DNA of 17,856 bases from Gammaproteobacteria bacterium (lineage in GTDB: Bacteria; Pseudomonadota; Gammaproteobacteria; Steroidobacterales; Steroidobacteraceae): positions 1-17,856 of the forward strand of contig JASHTN010000364.1 in the NCBI GenBank assembly GCA_030040525.1, written 5' to 3'. The position numbers were made by a program, and so were the translations under genes. Below the pieces are notes generated by a model, which worked only from the letters and a program-made list of their open reading frames with translations, ran no database searches and had not been told where the DNA came from. Below are positions 7,391-16,340 of the stretch, one piece after another. Positions within the stretch are counted from its first letter, which is position 1. Every line of letters starts with the position of its first letter.

Positions 7391-7430
7391 GTGTTGGCTG
7401 GCGTAACAGGCGAAGGCGATCGGACGGTCT

Positions 7431-9755
7431 ATGGCAGCCTCGCGCGCTGATCAGCTCGCCCTGGGGCCGATGCAGGCGCTTCAGGAGGCAGGCGACCTCT
7501 ATGCGCGCGGCGACTGGATGCGGGCCGAGCAGCTCTGCCGAAGGGTGCTCGCGGGCCAGGCGGACTGCTTCGAGGCACTGAGCCTACTCGGCCTCATTGC
7601 CGCGCAGACGCGCCGCATGAATGAGGCGGCGGAGCTCCTCGGACGCGCGGCGGCCTCGAGACCCGACGAGGGCATGGCGCACAACAACCATGGCAACGCC
7701 TTGCGATCGCTGGGTCGTCTTGAGGAAGCGCTGGAGGCCTACGGAAGGGCACTTGCGCTCGAGCCGGACGACGCCGACCTGCACTACAACCGCGGCAACG
7801 TGCTGCGCGATCTGCAGCGTGACGAGCAGGCAGCCGACAGCTACGGGCGGGCACTCGCGCTGCGGCCGGATCACGTAGCCGCCTGCAACAACCTCGGCAA
7901 TGCCGAGCGGAGGCTGGGCCGCTTCAAGGATGCGCTGCAGAGCTACCAGCGCGCGCTCACATTGAGGCCTGACAACGCCGAGACACATAACAACCATGGC
8001 AACGCGCTCAGGGACCTGGGGCGTTTCGACGATGCGCTGCAAAGCTACAGCCGAGCTCTCGAGCTCAAGCCAGACTTCGCCGAGGCCTGGTCCAATCGAG
8101 GCAACGCCTTGAAGCAGCTGCGGCGGCTCGAGCAGGCGCTGAGTGATTACGACCGAGCCCTGCGCCTCAAGCCGGAGTATGCGGACGCTTACAGCAACCG
8201 TGGCCTCGTACTGTGGGATCTCCAACGCCATGACGAGGCGATGTCCAGCTACCAGCGGGCAGTCGAGCTCAGGCCGGACCTGGCGGAAGCCCATCTTAAC
8301 CGCGGCGATGCCCTGGCACATCTGCGGCGCTACGAGGAGGCTTCAGGATGCTACGAACGGGCGCTCGAGCTCAAGCCGGATGGCGATCGGCTCTACGGGC
8401 CGTTGCTGTATACAAAAATGAAGCTCGCCGCCTGGGCCAGTCTCGATTCGCAGGTCACGCGGATGCTCGACGCTGTGCAGCGAGGGAGGATCGTGGCCTC
8501 GCCGTTCCATCTCCTGAGTGTGACGGATTCTCTAGCCCTGCAGCGCCAGGCGGCGGAGACCTGGGTGCGCGAGAGTTGTCCGGCCGCCGAGGTGCTGCCT
8601 GTCGTGGCCCAGGGGACGCGGCACGACCGAGTTCGCCTGGGCTATTACTCCGCCGACTTCTACGAGCACGCGACTGCCTACCTGGCAGCGGAGCTGTTCG
8701 AGCTGCACGACCGGGACCGATTCGAAGTGGTGGCGTTCTCCTTCGGGCCGGACGCGCAGGATGAGATGCATAAGCGCCTGCTCAGGGCATTCGATCGATT
8801 CGAGGATGTGCGTGCCAGATCGGACCGCGAGGTCGCCCAGCTGTCGCGCGAGCTCGAGATCGACATCGGGGTGGATCTGAAAGGATGCACCGCGGAGGCG
8901 AGGGCGGGAATCTTCGCCTGCCGGGCGGCACCGGTGCAGGTCGGCTATCTGGGCTATGCCGGCACGATGGGCGCCCCGTACCTTGACTACATCATCGCCG
9001 ACCCCACGGTCATCCCACCGGAGAGTCGCCGACATTATGCGGAGAAAGTCGTCTACCTGCCGCACAGCTACCAGGTGAATGACCGCAAGCGGCGGATCGA
9101 CGGGCGGACCTTCACACGGGCGGAGCTCGGGTTGCCCGCGGACGGATTCGTGTTCTGCTGCTTCAACAACACCTGCAAGATCACGCCGCAGACGTTCGAT
9201 GGCTGGATGCGGATCCTCAAGCAAGTGCCGGGAAGCGCGCTGTGGCTGCTCACCGACAGCGAGACTGCCGGAGCCAACCTGCGCCGCGAAGCGCAGGCGC
9301 GCGGCGTGCGTGCGGAGCGCCTGGTGTTTGCGCCGCCCTGGCCGCTGGCCGAGCACCTGGCACGGTTGCGCGCCGCCGACCTGCTCCTCGATACGCTGCC
9401 GTACAACGCGCACACGACCGCGAGCGATGCGCTCTGGGCGGGACTGCCGGTCCTCACCCTGATGGGTGAGTCATTCGCGGCGCGGGTGGCTGCGAGCCTC
9501 CTGAATGCGATCGGGCTGCCGGAGTTGATTACCACGACGCAGGCGCAATACGAGGCGAGCGCCGTGGAGCTGGCAGCGGATCCAGCAAGATTGGCGGCGA
9601 CCCGGGAGAAGCTCGGGCGTAACCGTCTCGCGGCACCGCTGTTCGATACTCCCTCATTCGCCAGGCACCTGGAGGTGGCGTACATCGAGATGTACGAGCG
9701 CTCCCAGGCTGGCCTGCCGCCGGATTCCATCATCGTGGCCGCGCAGCAGGGGTAA
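7431..9755 (+). CDS. TPR plus GT41 glycosyltransferase (SPINDLY / O-GlcNAc-transferase type)
   Basis: A 774-residue protein with nine tandem tetratricopeptide repeats (about 16-319, 34 residues each, with the recurrent NNxGNALRxLGRxxEAL pattern), a linker, and a C-terminal GT41 domain (about 400-760). Active-site features of O-GlcNAc transferases are visible: SADFYEHATAYL with His413 (equivalent to human His498), CCFNNTCKITP with Lys583 (equivalent to Lys842), and LDTLPYNAHTTASD (653-666), the UDP-sugar-binding segment. There is no signal peptide or membrane span, so it acts in the cytosol. Eukaryotic relatives add GlcNAc or fucose to Ser/Thr; bacterial GT41 substrates are mostly unknown, and TPRs usually dock a protein partner. 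A close paralogue follows 3 bp on. No strong Shine-Dalgarno is close to ATG 7431; GAAGG lies somewhat far upstream. Confidence 0.87.
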   Translation: MAASRADQLALGPMQALQEAGDLYARGDWMRAEQLCRRVLAGQADCFEALSLLGLIAAQTRRMNEAAELLGRAAASRPDEGMAHNNHGNALRSLGRLEEALEAYGRALALEPDDADLHYNRGNVLRDLQRDEQAADSYGRALALRPDHVAACNNLGNAERRLGRFKDALQSYQRALTLRPDNAETHNNHGNALRDLGRFDDALQSYSRALELKPDFAEAWSNRGNALKQLRRLEQALSDYDRALRLKPEYADAYSNRGLVLWDLQRHDEAMSSYQRAVELRPDLAEAHLNRGDALAHLRRYEEASGCYERALELKPDGDRLYGPLLYTKMKLAAWASLDSQVTRMLDAVQRGRIVASPFHLLSVTDSLALQRQAAETWVRESCPAAEVLPVVAQGTRHDRVRLGYYSADFYEHATAYLAAELFELHDRDRFEVVAFSFGPDAQDEMHKRLLRAFDRFEDVRARSDREVAQLSRELEIDIGVDLKGCTAEARAGIFACRAAPVQVGYLGYAGTMGAPYLDYIIADPTVIPPESRRHYAEKVVYLPHSYQVNDRKRRIDGRTFTRAELGLPADGFVFCCFNNTCKITPQTFDGWMRILKQVPGSALWLLTDSETAGANLRREAQARGVRAERLVFAPPWPLAEHLARLRAADLLLDTLPYNAHTTASDALWAGLPVLTLMGESFAARVAASLLNAIGLPELITTTQAQYEASAVELAADPARLAATREKLGRNRLAAPLFDTPSFARHLEVAYIEMYERSQAGLPPDSIIVAAQQG

Positions 9756-9758
9756 GCG

Positions 9759-12700
9759 ATGGCGGTTTCCAGCGATCGGCTGAATTTGTCCGTGGCCGCT
9801 GTCATCAGCGAGGCCGGCGATTTGTACGCCACGGGAGAGTGGGTCCAGGCGGAGGAGCTTTGCCGGGCGGTGCTCGGCGCGGACACCGATTGCTTCGAGG
9901 CGCTGAATCTCCTCGGCATGATCACCGGGCAGACGGGCAGATCAGGTGAGGCTGCCGAGCTGCTGCGGCGCGCAGCGGGAGCGAGACCCGGCGATGCGAG
10001 CGTCGCGATCAATTGCGGCAACGCGCTCACGGACGTGCGTCGCTTCGATGAGGCGCTCGGATGTTACGACCGGGCGCTGGAGGTCGATCCGCAGTGCCCC
10101 GAAGCGCATTGCAACCGGGGCAACGCGTTGCGCGCGCTCGGACGGTTGGAGGAGGCGCTCGCAAGCTACGAGCGCGCGCTCGCGATCAAGCCGGATCTTG
10201 CCGCCGCCTGCTACAACCGCGGCAATGCGCTGCGCGAGCTGAACCGCTTCGACGAGGCGCTCGCAAGCTACGATCGCGCACTCGAGCTCAACCCCGAATA
10301 TGCCCAAGCCTGCAACAACCGCGGCCTCACCTTGCGTGCGCTCGGCCGCGTGACCGAGGCCCTCTCGAGCTACGACCGGGCGCTTGCCCTTAGTCCTCGC
10401 AGTGTGGAGGCCTGGTTCAACCACGGCAATGCATTGCGGCGCCTGGGGCGCTTCGATGCGGCGCTGGCAAGTTACGAGCGCGCGCTCGAGATCAAACCCG
10501 ATCATCCGTGGCTGCGGGGCAGCTGGCTGCACGCGAAGATGCAGCTCTGTGAATGGGGCGATCTCGACGCGCAGCTCGCGCGGCTGCTTGCAGAGGTCAG
10601 AGAGGGGCAGCAGGCCGTGGCGCCCTTTACCCTCCTCGCGCTCCTCGATTCACCGGCGCTGCAGCGCCAGGCGGCCGAGACCTGGATGAAGGCAACCTGC
10701 CCACCGGATGCTGCGTTGCCGGTGCCGCGTCCGCGGCGGAGCGGCGCTCGCATTCGCATTGGCTACTATTCCGCCGACTATCATGATCATGCGACGGCCC
10801 GGCTCGCCGCGGGATTATTCGAGGCCCACGACCGGGAGCGATTCGAGGTCGTGGCATTCTCCTTCGGACCCGACGTCACGGACGACATGCGACAGCGCCT
10901 CGTGCGCGCCTTCGACCGGTTCATCGACGTGCGCACGAAATCGGACCGCGAGGTCGCGCAGCTCTCGCGGGACCTCGAGATCGATATCGCCGTGGACCTC
11001 AAAGGGTTTACCGAAGATGCCCGCCCCGGGATCTTCGCTTGCCGCGCGGCACCGCTGCAGGTGAGCTACCTCGGTTATCCCGGCACGCTGTGCGCCCCGT
11101 ACATCGACTACCTGGTCGGCGATCCGACCGTCATTCCACCCGCCGCGCGAGCCTGGTACGCCGAGAAGGTCGTGTATCTTCCCGAGAGTTACCAGGTCAA
11201 CGATCGCCGGCGACAGATCGCGGACCGGAGCTTCAAGCGCGAAGAGCTCGGCCTGCCGCGCGAGAGCTTCGTCTTTTGCTGCTTCAACAGCGCGCACAAG
11301 ATCACACCGCGTACCTTCGACAGCTGGATGCGCATCCTCACCCGGACACCCGGCAGTGTCCTCTGGCTCCTGCAGGACAATGAGATCGCGGCCGCCAACC
11401 TGCGCCGGGCGGCGGCGGCGCGGGGTGTGAGCGCTGCGCGCCTGATCTTTGCGCCCCGCTGCCCGATGCCGGAACACCTGGCGCGGCAGCGCGTCGCAGA
11501 CCTGTTCCTCGACACCTTACCGTACAACGCGCATACGACCGCGAGCGATGCGCTCTGGACCGGGGTGCCGGTGCTCACGCAGATGGGAGAATCGTTTGCC
11601 TCACGGGTGGCTGCGAGTCTACTCACTGCGGCAGGACTGCCGGAACTCATCGCCTCGACAACCGAGGAATACGAGGAGCTGGCCGTCGGGCTGGCCGGCG
11701 ATCCGCACCGGCTCACCGGGATCCGGGAGAGGCTCGAGCGCCATCGCCTGACTGCGCCACTCTTCGATACCAAGGCCTTCACGGGACACCTGGAGACTGC
11801 ATACCAGGCGATGTACGCGCGTCATGTGGACTCCGGCGCTGTGCAGGCGCACTGCGATCATGGCGACGCACTGGCGCGGGGCAATCGCTTCGAGGAGGCA
11901 CTGGCGAGCTACCAACTGGCCCTTGATATCAGGCCTGACCACGCAGCGGCCTGGTACAGGCGGGGCAACGCGCTGCACGAGCTGAAACGCACACAGGATT
12001 CGCTGGCGAGCTACGAGCGCGCACTCGCGATCCAGCCGGATTTTGCCGAGGCATGGAACGACCGTGGTGTGGTGCTTCGGACCCTTGATCGCCTGACGGA
12101 GGCCTTGGCCAGCTACGAGCGTGCGATCGAGATCAAGGCAGACTACGCCGAGGCGCACTACAATCGCGGCAACGCACTCAGGGATCTGGGCCGGCCGCGG
12201 GAGGCGCTCGCGAGCTACGAGCGAGCGCTCGAAATCCGGCCGGAGCTGGCCGACGCCTGCGTTAACCGCGGGAACATTCTGCAGGACCTCGGTCACTTTG
12301 CCGAGGCGCTCTCGAGCTATGAGCGGGCGCTCGCCCTCAGGCCCGACTCTGCGGCCTCGCATAACAACCGCGGTAATGCGCTCCGGCACCTGAAGCGCTT
12401 CGACGAGGCGCTGGCAAGCTACGCGCGCGCACTCGAGATCAAGCCGGATGATCCGTGTGTGCGCAGTAGCTGGCTCCATACCAGGATGCAGCTGTGCGAG
12501 TGGCATGATCTGGACTCGTACCTCACGCAGTTGCTCGATGAGATCAGGCAGGGCAGGGCGGCAGGGAGGCCATTTACGGTCGTGGGGCTCGTGGACTCAC
12601 CGGCGCTGCAGCGCGAGGCGGCAACGGCCTGGGTGCGCGATGCCTGCCCCGAGAGCCGTGCCTTACCCGGGATCGACAAGCGGGCGCGGCACGAGAGAAT

Positions 12701-13817
12701 TCGTCTCGGTTATTTCTCGGCCGACTTTCACAACCATGCCACCGCCTACCTCGCGGCGGAGCTGTTCGAGCTGCACGATCGCGCCAGATTCGAGGTGGTG
12801 GCGTTCTCCTACGGCCCGACCACACAGGACGAGATGCGCCAGCGCCTGCTCAAGGCCTTCGACCGGTTCGTGGATGTGGCAGCACGATCTGACCGGGAGA
12901 TCGCCGAGCTGTCGCGCGACCTCCGGATCGACATTGCGGTGGATCTCAAGGGGTTCACCGCGGGCGGCAGGACCGGAATTTTCTCTTTCCGGGCAGCGCC
13001 GGTGCAGGTGAGCTACCTCGGCTATCCCGGCACGATGGGCGCAGCGTATTTCGACTACCTCATCGCCGACCGCACGCTCATCCCACCGCAGAGTCTCCAG
13101 CACTATGCAGAGCAGGTGGTCTACCTGCCTCACAGCTACCAGGTGAATGACCGCAAGCGGCAGATCGCCGACAGAGTTTTTAGCCGTGCGGAGCTCGGAC
13201 TGCCTGCGGACGGATTCGTATTCTGCTGCTTCAACAACACCAGCAAGATCACGCCCCAGATCTTTGATGGCTGGATGCGCATCCTGAGTCGCGTGCCGGG
13301 AAGTGTGCTCTGGCTGCTCGCCGAGAGCCCGACCGCACAGGCCAACCTGCGCAGGGAGGCGAAAGCGCGTGGGGTGGGCGATGAGCGGCTGATCTTTGCG
13401 CCGCGCTGGCCGCTGCCGGAGCACCTGGCGCGACAGCGCACGGCAGGTCTGTTCCTGGACACCCTACCCTACAACGCCCACACCACCGCGAGCGATGCTC
13501 TCTGGGCCGGTCTCCCGGTACTCACCCGCATGGGCGAGTCTTTCGCGGGGCGGGTCGCCGCAAGCCTGCTCGGCGCGGTCGGCCTGCCCGAGCTGATCAC
13601 CACTACACGCGAGCAGTACGAGGAGCTGGCCATCGAGCTCGCCCGCTCTGCGGAGCGACTGAAGGCCGTCAGGGAACAGTTGCATCGCAACCGCCTGCAG
13701 GCTCCGCTCTTCCACACGCCGCTCTGCACCCGACATCTGGAGATCGCGTACGGGCAGATCTACGAGCGCTACCTGGCCGGCTTGAGTCCCGAGGGTCTCT
13801 GCATCGCAGCCCAATGA
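9759..13817 (+). CDS. Double TPR-GT41 protein: two complete glycosyltransferase modules in one chain
   Basis: A 1352-residue protein with the order TPR (about 16-248, seven repeats), GT41-A (about 331-689), TPR (about 692-898, six repeats), GT41-B (about 979-1337). Both catalytic domains keep the key residues: His344, Lys514 and HTT at 592-594 in A; His993, Lys1163 and HTT at 1241-1243 in B. Module A passes directly from YQAMYARHV into the second TPR array, without the C-terminal tail (AGLxPxxxxxAAQ) that ends both module B and the upstream 774-residue protein, and the second array lacks the first one or two TPRs. This looks like an in-frame fusion of tandem gene copies. AGGGG six bases before ATG 9759 is a good ribosome site. 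Module B resembles the upstream protein more than it resembles A. No export signal. Confidence 0.88.
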   Translation: MAVSSDRLNLSVAAVISEAGDLYATGEWVQAEELCRAVLGADTDCFEALNLLGMITGQTGRSGEAAELLRRAAGARPGDASVAINCGNALTDVRRFDEALGCYDRALEVDPQCPEAHCNRGNALRALGRLEEALASYERALAIKPDLAAACYNRGNALRELNRFDEALASYDRALELNPEYAQACNNRGLTLRALGRVTEALSSYDRALALSPRSVEAWFNHGNALRRLGRFDAALASYERALEIKPDHPWLRGSWLHAKMQLCEWGDLDAQLARLLAEVREGQQAVAPFTLLALLDSPALQRQAAETWMKATCPPDAALPVPRPRRSGARIRIGYYSADYHDHATARLAAGLFEAHDRERFEVVAFSFGPDVTDDMRQRLVRAFDRFIDVRTKSDREVAQLSRDLEIDIAVDLKGFTEDARPGIFACRAAPLQVSYLGYPGTLCAPYIDYLVGDPTVIPPAARAWYAEKVVYLPESYQVNDRRRQIADRSFKREELGLPRESFVFCCFNSAHKITPRTFDSWMRILTRTPGSVLWLLQDNEIAAANLRRAAAARGVSAARLIFAPRCPMPEHLARQRVADLFLDTLPYNAHTTASDALWTGVPVLTQMGESFASRVAASLLTAAGLPELIASTTEEYEELAVGLAGDPHRLTGIRERLERHRLTAPLFDTKAFTGHLETAYQAMYARHVDSGAVQAHCDHGDALARGNRFEEALASYQLALDIRPDHAAAWYRRGNALHELKRTQDSLASYERALAIQPDFAEAWNDRGVVLRTLDRLTEALASYERAIEIKADYAEAHYNRGNALRDLGRPREALASYERALEIRPELADACVNRGNILQDLGHFAEALSSYERALALRPDSAASHNNRGNALRHLKRFDEALASYARALEIKPDDPCVRSSWLHTRMQLCEWHDLDSYLTQLLDEIRQGRAAGRPFTVVGLVDSPALQREAATAWVRDACPESRALPGIDKRARHERIRLGYFSADFHNHATAYLAAELFELHDRARFEVVAFSYGPTTQDEMRQRLLKAFDRFVDVAARSDREIAELSRDLRIDIAVDLKGFTAGGRTGIFSFRAAPVQVSYLGYPGTMGAAYFDYLIADRTLIPPQSLQHYAEQVVYLPHSYQVNDRKRQIADRVFSRAELGLPADGFVFCCFNNTSKITPQIFDGWMRILSRVPGSVLWLLAESPTAQANLRREAKARGVGDERLIFAPRWPLPEHLARQRTAGLFLDTLPYNAHTTASDALWAGLPVLTRMGESFAGRVAASLLGAVGLPELITTTREQYEELAIELARSAERLKAVREQLHRNRLQAPLFHTPLCTRHLEIAYGQIYERYLAGLSPEGLCIAAQ

Positions 13818-13841
13818 GGGCCGAGGCGCCAACTCGCCGTT

Positions 13842-13875
13842 GTGTCACACGAACGTCACGCGGTCTGCATAAAGT
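13842..13875 (+). promoter_or_regulatory. Pho-box-like direct repeat with -10, upstream of the prsT-like gene
   Basis: GTGTCAC (13842-13848) and ACGTCAC (13853-13859) are spaced 11 bp with a 4-bp spacer, and TAAAGT (13870-13875) follows after exactly 10 bp. From memory the E. coli phoA promoter has the same layout, with TATAGT as -10. Transcription would start near 13882 and give a leader of about 37 nt to ATG 13919. The site lies in the 101-bp gap between the double GT41 gene and the lipoprotein gene, which otherwise holds nothing I recognise. Confidence 0.55.
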
Positions 13876-13918
13876 ACCGACCGCTTTTCACTACGATAAA
13901 TGGGACGCGAGTGCACCG

Positions 13919-16321
13919 ATGCTCCAGGCCTCCGCTCGCCTGCCTTGGGTACTCGTCGCCTCTGCGGCCGTGCTCGCCGGTTGCGGCAGTGCAGGGTCCC
14001 GTTTCGACAGCCATCTGCAGCGCGGCGAGCGCTACTTCGACGCTGGCCTGTACGACAAAGCCAGCGTCGAGTTCCGCAACGCGCTGCAGATCGATCCGCG
14101 CAGGGCCGACGCGCGCTACCTGAACGGTGAGGCCGCCGAACGCCGCGGCGAGCTGCGCGAGGCGCTGGGATCCTACCAGGCGGCCATCGAGATCGATCCC
14201 GATTACACGTCCGCGCGCGCTGCGCTGGGGCGGGTGCTCGTGTTCGGCGGAGCGGCTGACAGGGCGCTGACTGCAGTGTCGCCCGGCCTCGCCCGGCACC
14301 CCGACGATGCGCAGCTCCTGACGGTGCGGGGCGCGGCGCGCGCGCAGCAGCAGGATATCGCCGGCGCGATTGCCGACGCCGAGCACGCCCTGAAGGTCGC
14401 CCCGGACGACGACGACGCGGTGGCGCTGCTCGCCTCGCTTTACCAGCGGCAGGGCGAAGCGCCGCGGGCCGCCACGCTGGTCGCCGCGGCAGTTGCGCGC
14501 CACCCGGGCTCGATCGATCTGCGCAAGATACTCGCGGGCCTGTACCTGGCGCTCGGTCAGAACGCGAGCAGCGAGGAGCAGCTCAAGCAGATCGTGGCGC
14601 TGGCGCCGCATGAGCTGCCGCATCGCTATCAACTGGCGCTTTTCTACCAGCGCACGGGAAACTCCGACGCCGCGCAGCACGTGCTCGAGCAGGCGGTCCA
14701 GGCTTTCCCCGGCAGCAGCGCCGCCAAGCTCGCCCTGGTCGATTTCATTGCGGAGCAGCGCTCGCGTGCGCAGGGCGAGCGGACGCTGCGCGACTACATC
14801 GCCCGCGAGCCCGACAACGACGATCTGCGACTCGGGCTCGGCACGCTGTTGCAGCGCAACGGTGCACCGGATCAGGCGCAGGCGGCTTACGAGGAGATCG
14901 TCAGTCGCGATCCGCAAAGCAGGGCTGCGCTCCTCGCACGCGACCGGATCGCGGCCATCGAGCTCGCCGGCGGCCGCCTCGACCAGGCGCGCGTGCAGCT
15001 CGCCGCGGTGCTCGCAGACAACCCGAGCGACAACGATGCCCTCATCATGCGCGGAGAGATCGAGCTCGGGCACGACGATCCCGCCGCAGCGATCGCGGAC
15101 TTCAGAGCGGTGCTGCGCGATCAGCCCAATGCGCTCAACGTGCAGCGTGCGCTCGCGCGCGCCTACGTTGCAAGCGGCGAGAACGCGCTCGCGGAGGAGA
15201 CGCTGCAGGCCGCAGCGCAGGCGGCGCCAAACGAGCTGTCCCTGCGTCTCGATCTGGCGCAGCTCCTCGTGCAGGACGGTCGCGCGGATGCTGCGGTCAC
15301 CCTGGTCGAGGAGGCGGTGCGACGCAATCCGGGGAGTGCCGCTGCGCACGCCGCGCTGGTCCGCCTCTGTCTTGCGAAGGGCGACCTGGCCGCGGCCCGC
15401 ACCGCCGCTCAGGACCTCGAGACCCTGCAGCCACACTCGGCCCTTGGGGCGTACCTCGCCGGGCTGGTGGCACGGCAGCAGGGGAGACTCGATGACGGTG
15501 AGCGGGATTTCGAGCGTGCGCTCGAGCTCGCGCCCGACGACCTCGACGCGCTCGCCGGCCTCAGCGGGCTGCAGCTCGCGCGCGGCCGGCAGGCCGCGGC
15601 GCTCGAGGGCGCGCGGGCCTTCGTTGCAACGCATGCGGGCAGCGCTGCAGCCGTGAATCTGCTCGGCGAGCTGCTGATCACCGTGCGCAACTACCCCGAA
15701 GCGATCGGCCAGCTCACACAGGCCACCGCGCTCGCGCCGCGCTGGGCGCTTCCCTACCACAATCTCGCCCGCGCGCGCCGTGCGGCGCAGGACCTCACGG
15801 GCGCCGCGGTGGCCTACCAGGCGGGATTGAAGCAGCTGCCCTACGACCCGCTGCTGGTCGCAGGCCTGGCCGATCTCTACGTGCAGGAGGGTCGCATCGG
15901 GGAGGCGATCCATGAATACGAGGATCTGCTCGTGCACCGCCCGCACCTCACGCTTGCCGCCAACAATCTCGCGATGCTGCTGGTGACCTACCGCGACGAC
16001 CCACGCAGCCTCAATCGGGCGCGCGATCTGACCGCGGCCTTTACGACTTCCGACAGCGGTGCGCTGCTCGACACCAACGGCTGGGTACGCCTCAAGCTCG
16101 GGGATCTCACGGACGCTCTGCCGGCGCTCGAGCGCGCCGCCGACCGCTCGCCCGGCTCGCAGGTGATTCACTATCACCTCGCGATCGCGGAGCTCAGGGC
16201 CGGGCAGCGCGACAAGGCCCGCGAAAATCTCGAGAGCGCGCTCTCGGGCCCGGGCAGCTTCGCCGGCAGTGACGACGCCCGCGCGAGACTCAATGCTCTC
16301 AACGCCGGCGGCCGGGGTTAG
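13919..16321 (+). CDS. prsT: TPR-repeat lipoprotein of the PEP-CTERM system (PrsT-like)
   Basis: An 800-residue protein. The N-terminus has a short polar start, a hydrophobic core (WVLVASAAVL) and the lipobox VLAGC with Cys22; the +2 residue is Gly, so outer-membrane sorting is expected and the repeats face the periplasm or surface. Residues from about 28 to the end are tandem TPR units, beginning with GERYFDAGLYDKASVEFRNA. The C-terminal set NNLAMLL, DTNGWVRLKLGD, IHYHLAIAELRAG matches what I know of the PEP-CTERM TPR lipoprotein family (PrsT, usually about 850-900 residues), found in exosortase/EPS loci. ATG 13919 was chosen because it alone gives a signal peptide; ATG 13814 would put 35 polar residues in front. 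Spacing to the next gene is 19 bp, so the two are probably co-transcribed. PrsT's biochemical role is not settled. It could also be another large TPR lipoprotein. Confidence 0.75.
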   Translation: MLQASARLPWVLVASAAVLAGCGSAGSRFDSHLQRGERYFDAGLYDKASVEFRNALQIDPRRADARYLNGEAAERRGELREALGSYQAAIEIDPDYTSARAALGRVLVFGGAADRALTAVSPGLARHPDDAQLLTVRGAARAQQQDIAGAIADAEHALKVAPDDDDAVALLASLYQRQGEAPRAATLVAAAVARHPGSIDLRKILAGLYLALGQNASSEEQLKQIVALAPHELPHRYQLALFYQRTGNSDAAQHVLEQAVQAFPGSSAAKLALVDFIAEQRSRAQGERTLRDYIAREPDNDDLRLGLGTLLQRNGAPDQAQAAYEEIVSRDPQSRAALLARDRIAAIELAGGRLDQARVQLAAVLADNPSDNDALIMRGEIELGHDDPAAAIADFRAVLRDQPNALNVQRALARAYVASGENALAEETLQAAAQAAPNELSLRLDLAQLLVQDGRADAAVTLVEEAVRRNPGSAAAHAALVRLCLAKGDLAAARTAAQDLETLQPHSALGAYLAGLVARQQGRLDDGERDFERALELAPDDLDALAGLSGLQLARGRQAAALEGARAFVATHAGSAAAVNLLGELLITVRNYPEAIGQLTQATALAPRWALPYHNLARARRAAQDLTGAAVAYQAGLKQLPYDPLLVAGLADLYVQEGRIGEAIHEYEDLLVHRPHLTLAANNLAMLLVTYRDDPRSLNRARDLTAAFTTSDSGALLDTNGWVRLKLGDLTDALPALERAADRSPGSQVIHYHLAIAELRAGQRDKARENLESALSGPGSFAGSDDARARLNALNAGGRG

Positions 16322-16340
16322 CCGCCCAGGTATTGTCACC

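Larger units (their letters stand above)
7431..13817 (+). repeat. Three tandem copies of a TPR-GT41 coding unit
   Basis: The unit occurs at about 7431-9755 (single gene), 9759-11825 and 11826-13817 (the two halves of the fused gene). Each copy has a TPR array with a 102-bp period followed by about 1.1 kb of catalytic domain. The copies are alike also in DNA; for example the segment coding for PYNAHTTASDALW (near 9398, 11520 and 13468) differs at only a few, mostly third-position, bases. Protein-level divergence is spread along the domain, so the duplication is not recent, but selection or conversion has kept the catalytic core alike. Confidence 0.85.

Noticed and set aside
7476..8387. 102-bp periodicity taken as a DNA repeat or CRISPR-like array
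   Set aside because: The period is exactly 34 codons, sequence varies mostly at exposed TPR positions, and there are no spacer/repeat units; it is a coding TPR array.
9759..13817. The double gene as an assembly artefact from collapsed tandem copies
   Set aside because: The two halves differ throughout at protein level and in TPR number, so a misjoin of identical copies is unlikely; still worth a read-level check at the junction.
13814..13918. ATG 13814, overlapping the stop of the double GT41 gene (ATGA), as start of the lipoprotein
   Set aside because: It puts 35 polar, Arg-rich residues before the signal peptide and lipobox and reads through the Pho-box-like site. ATG 13919 gives a standard lipoprotein.
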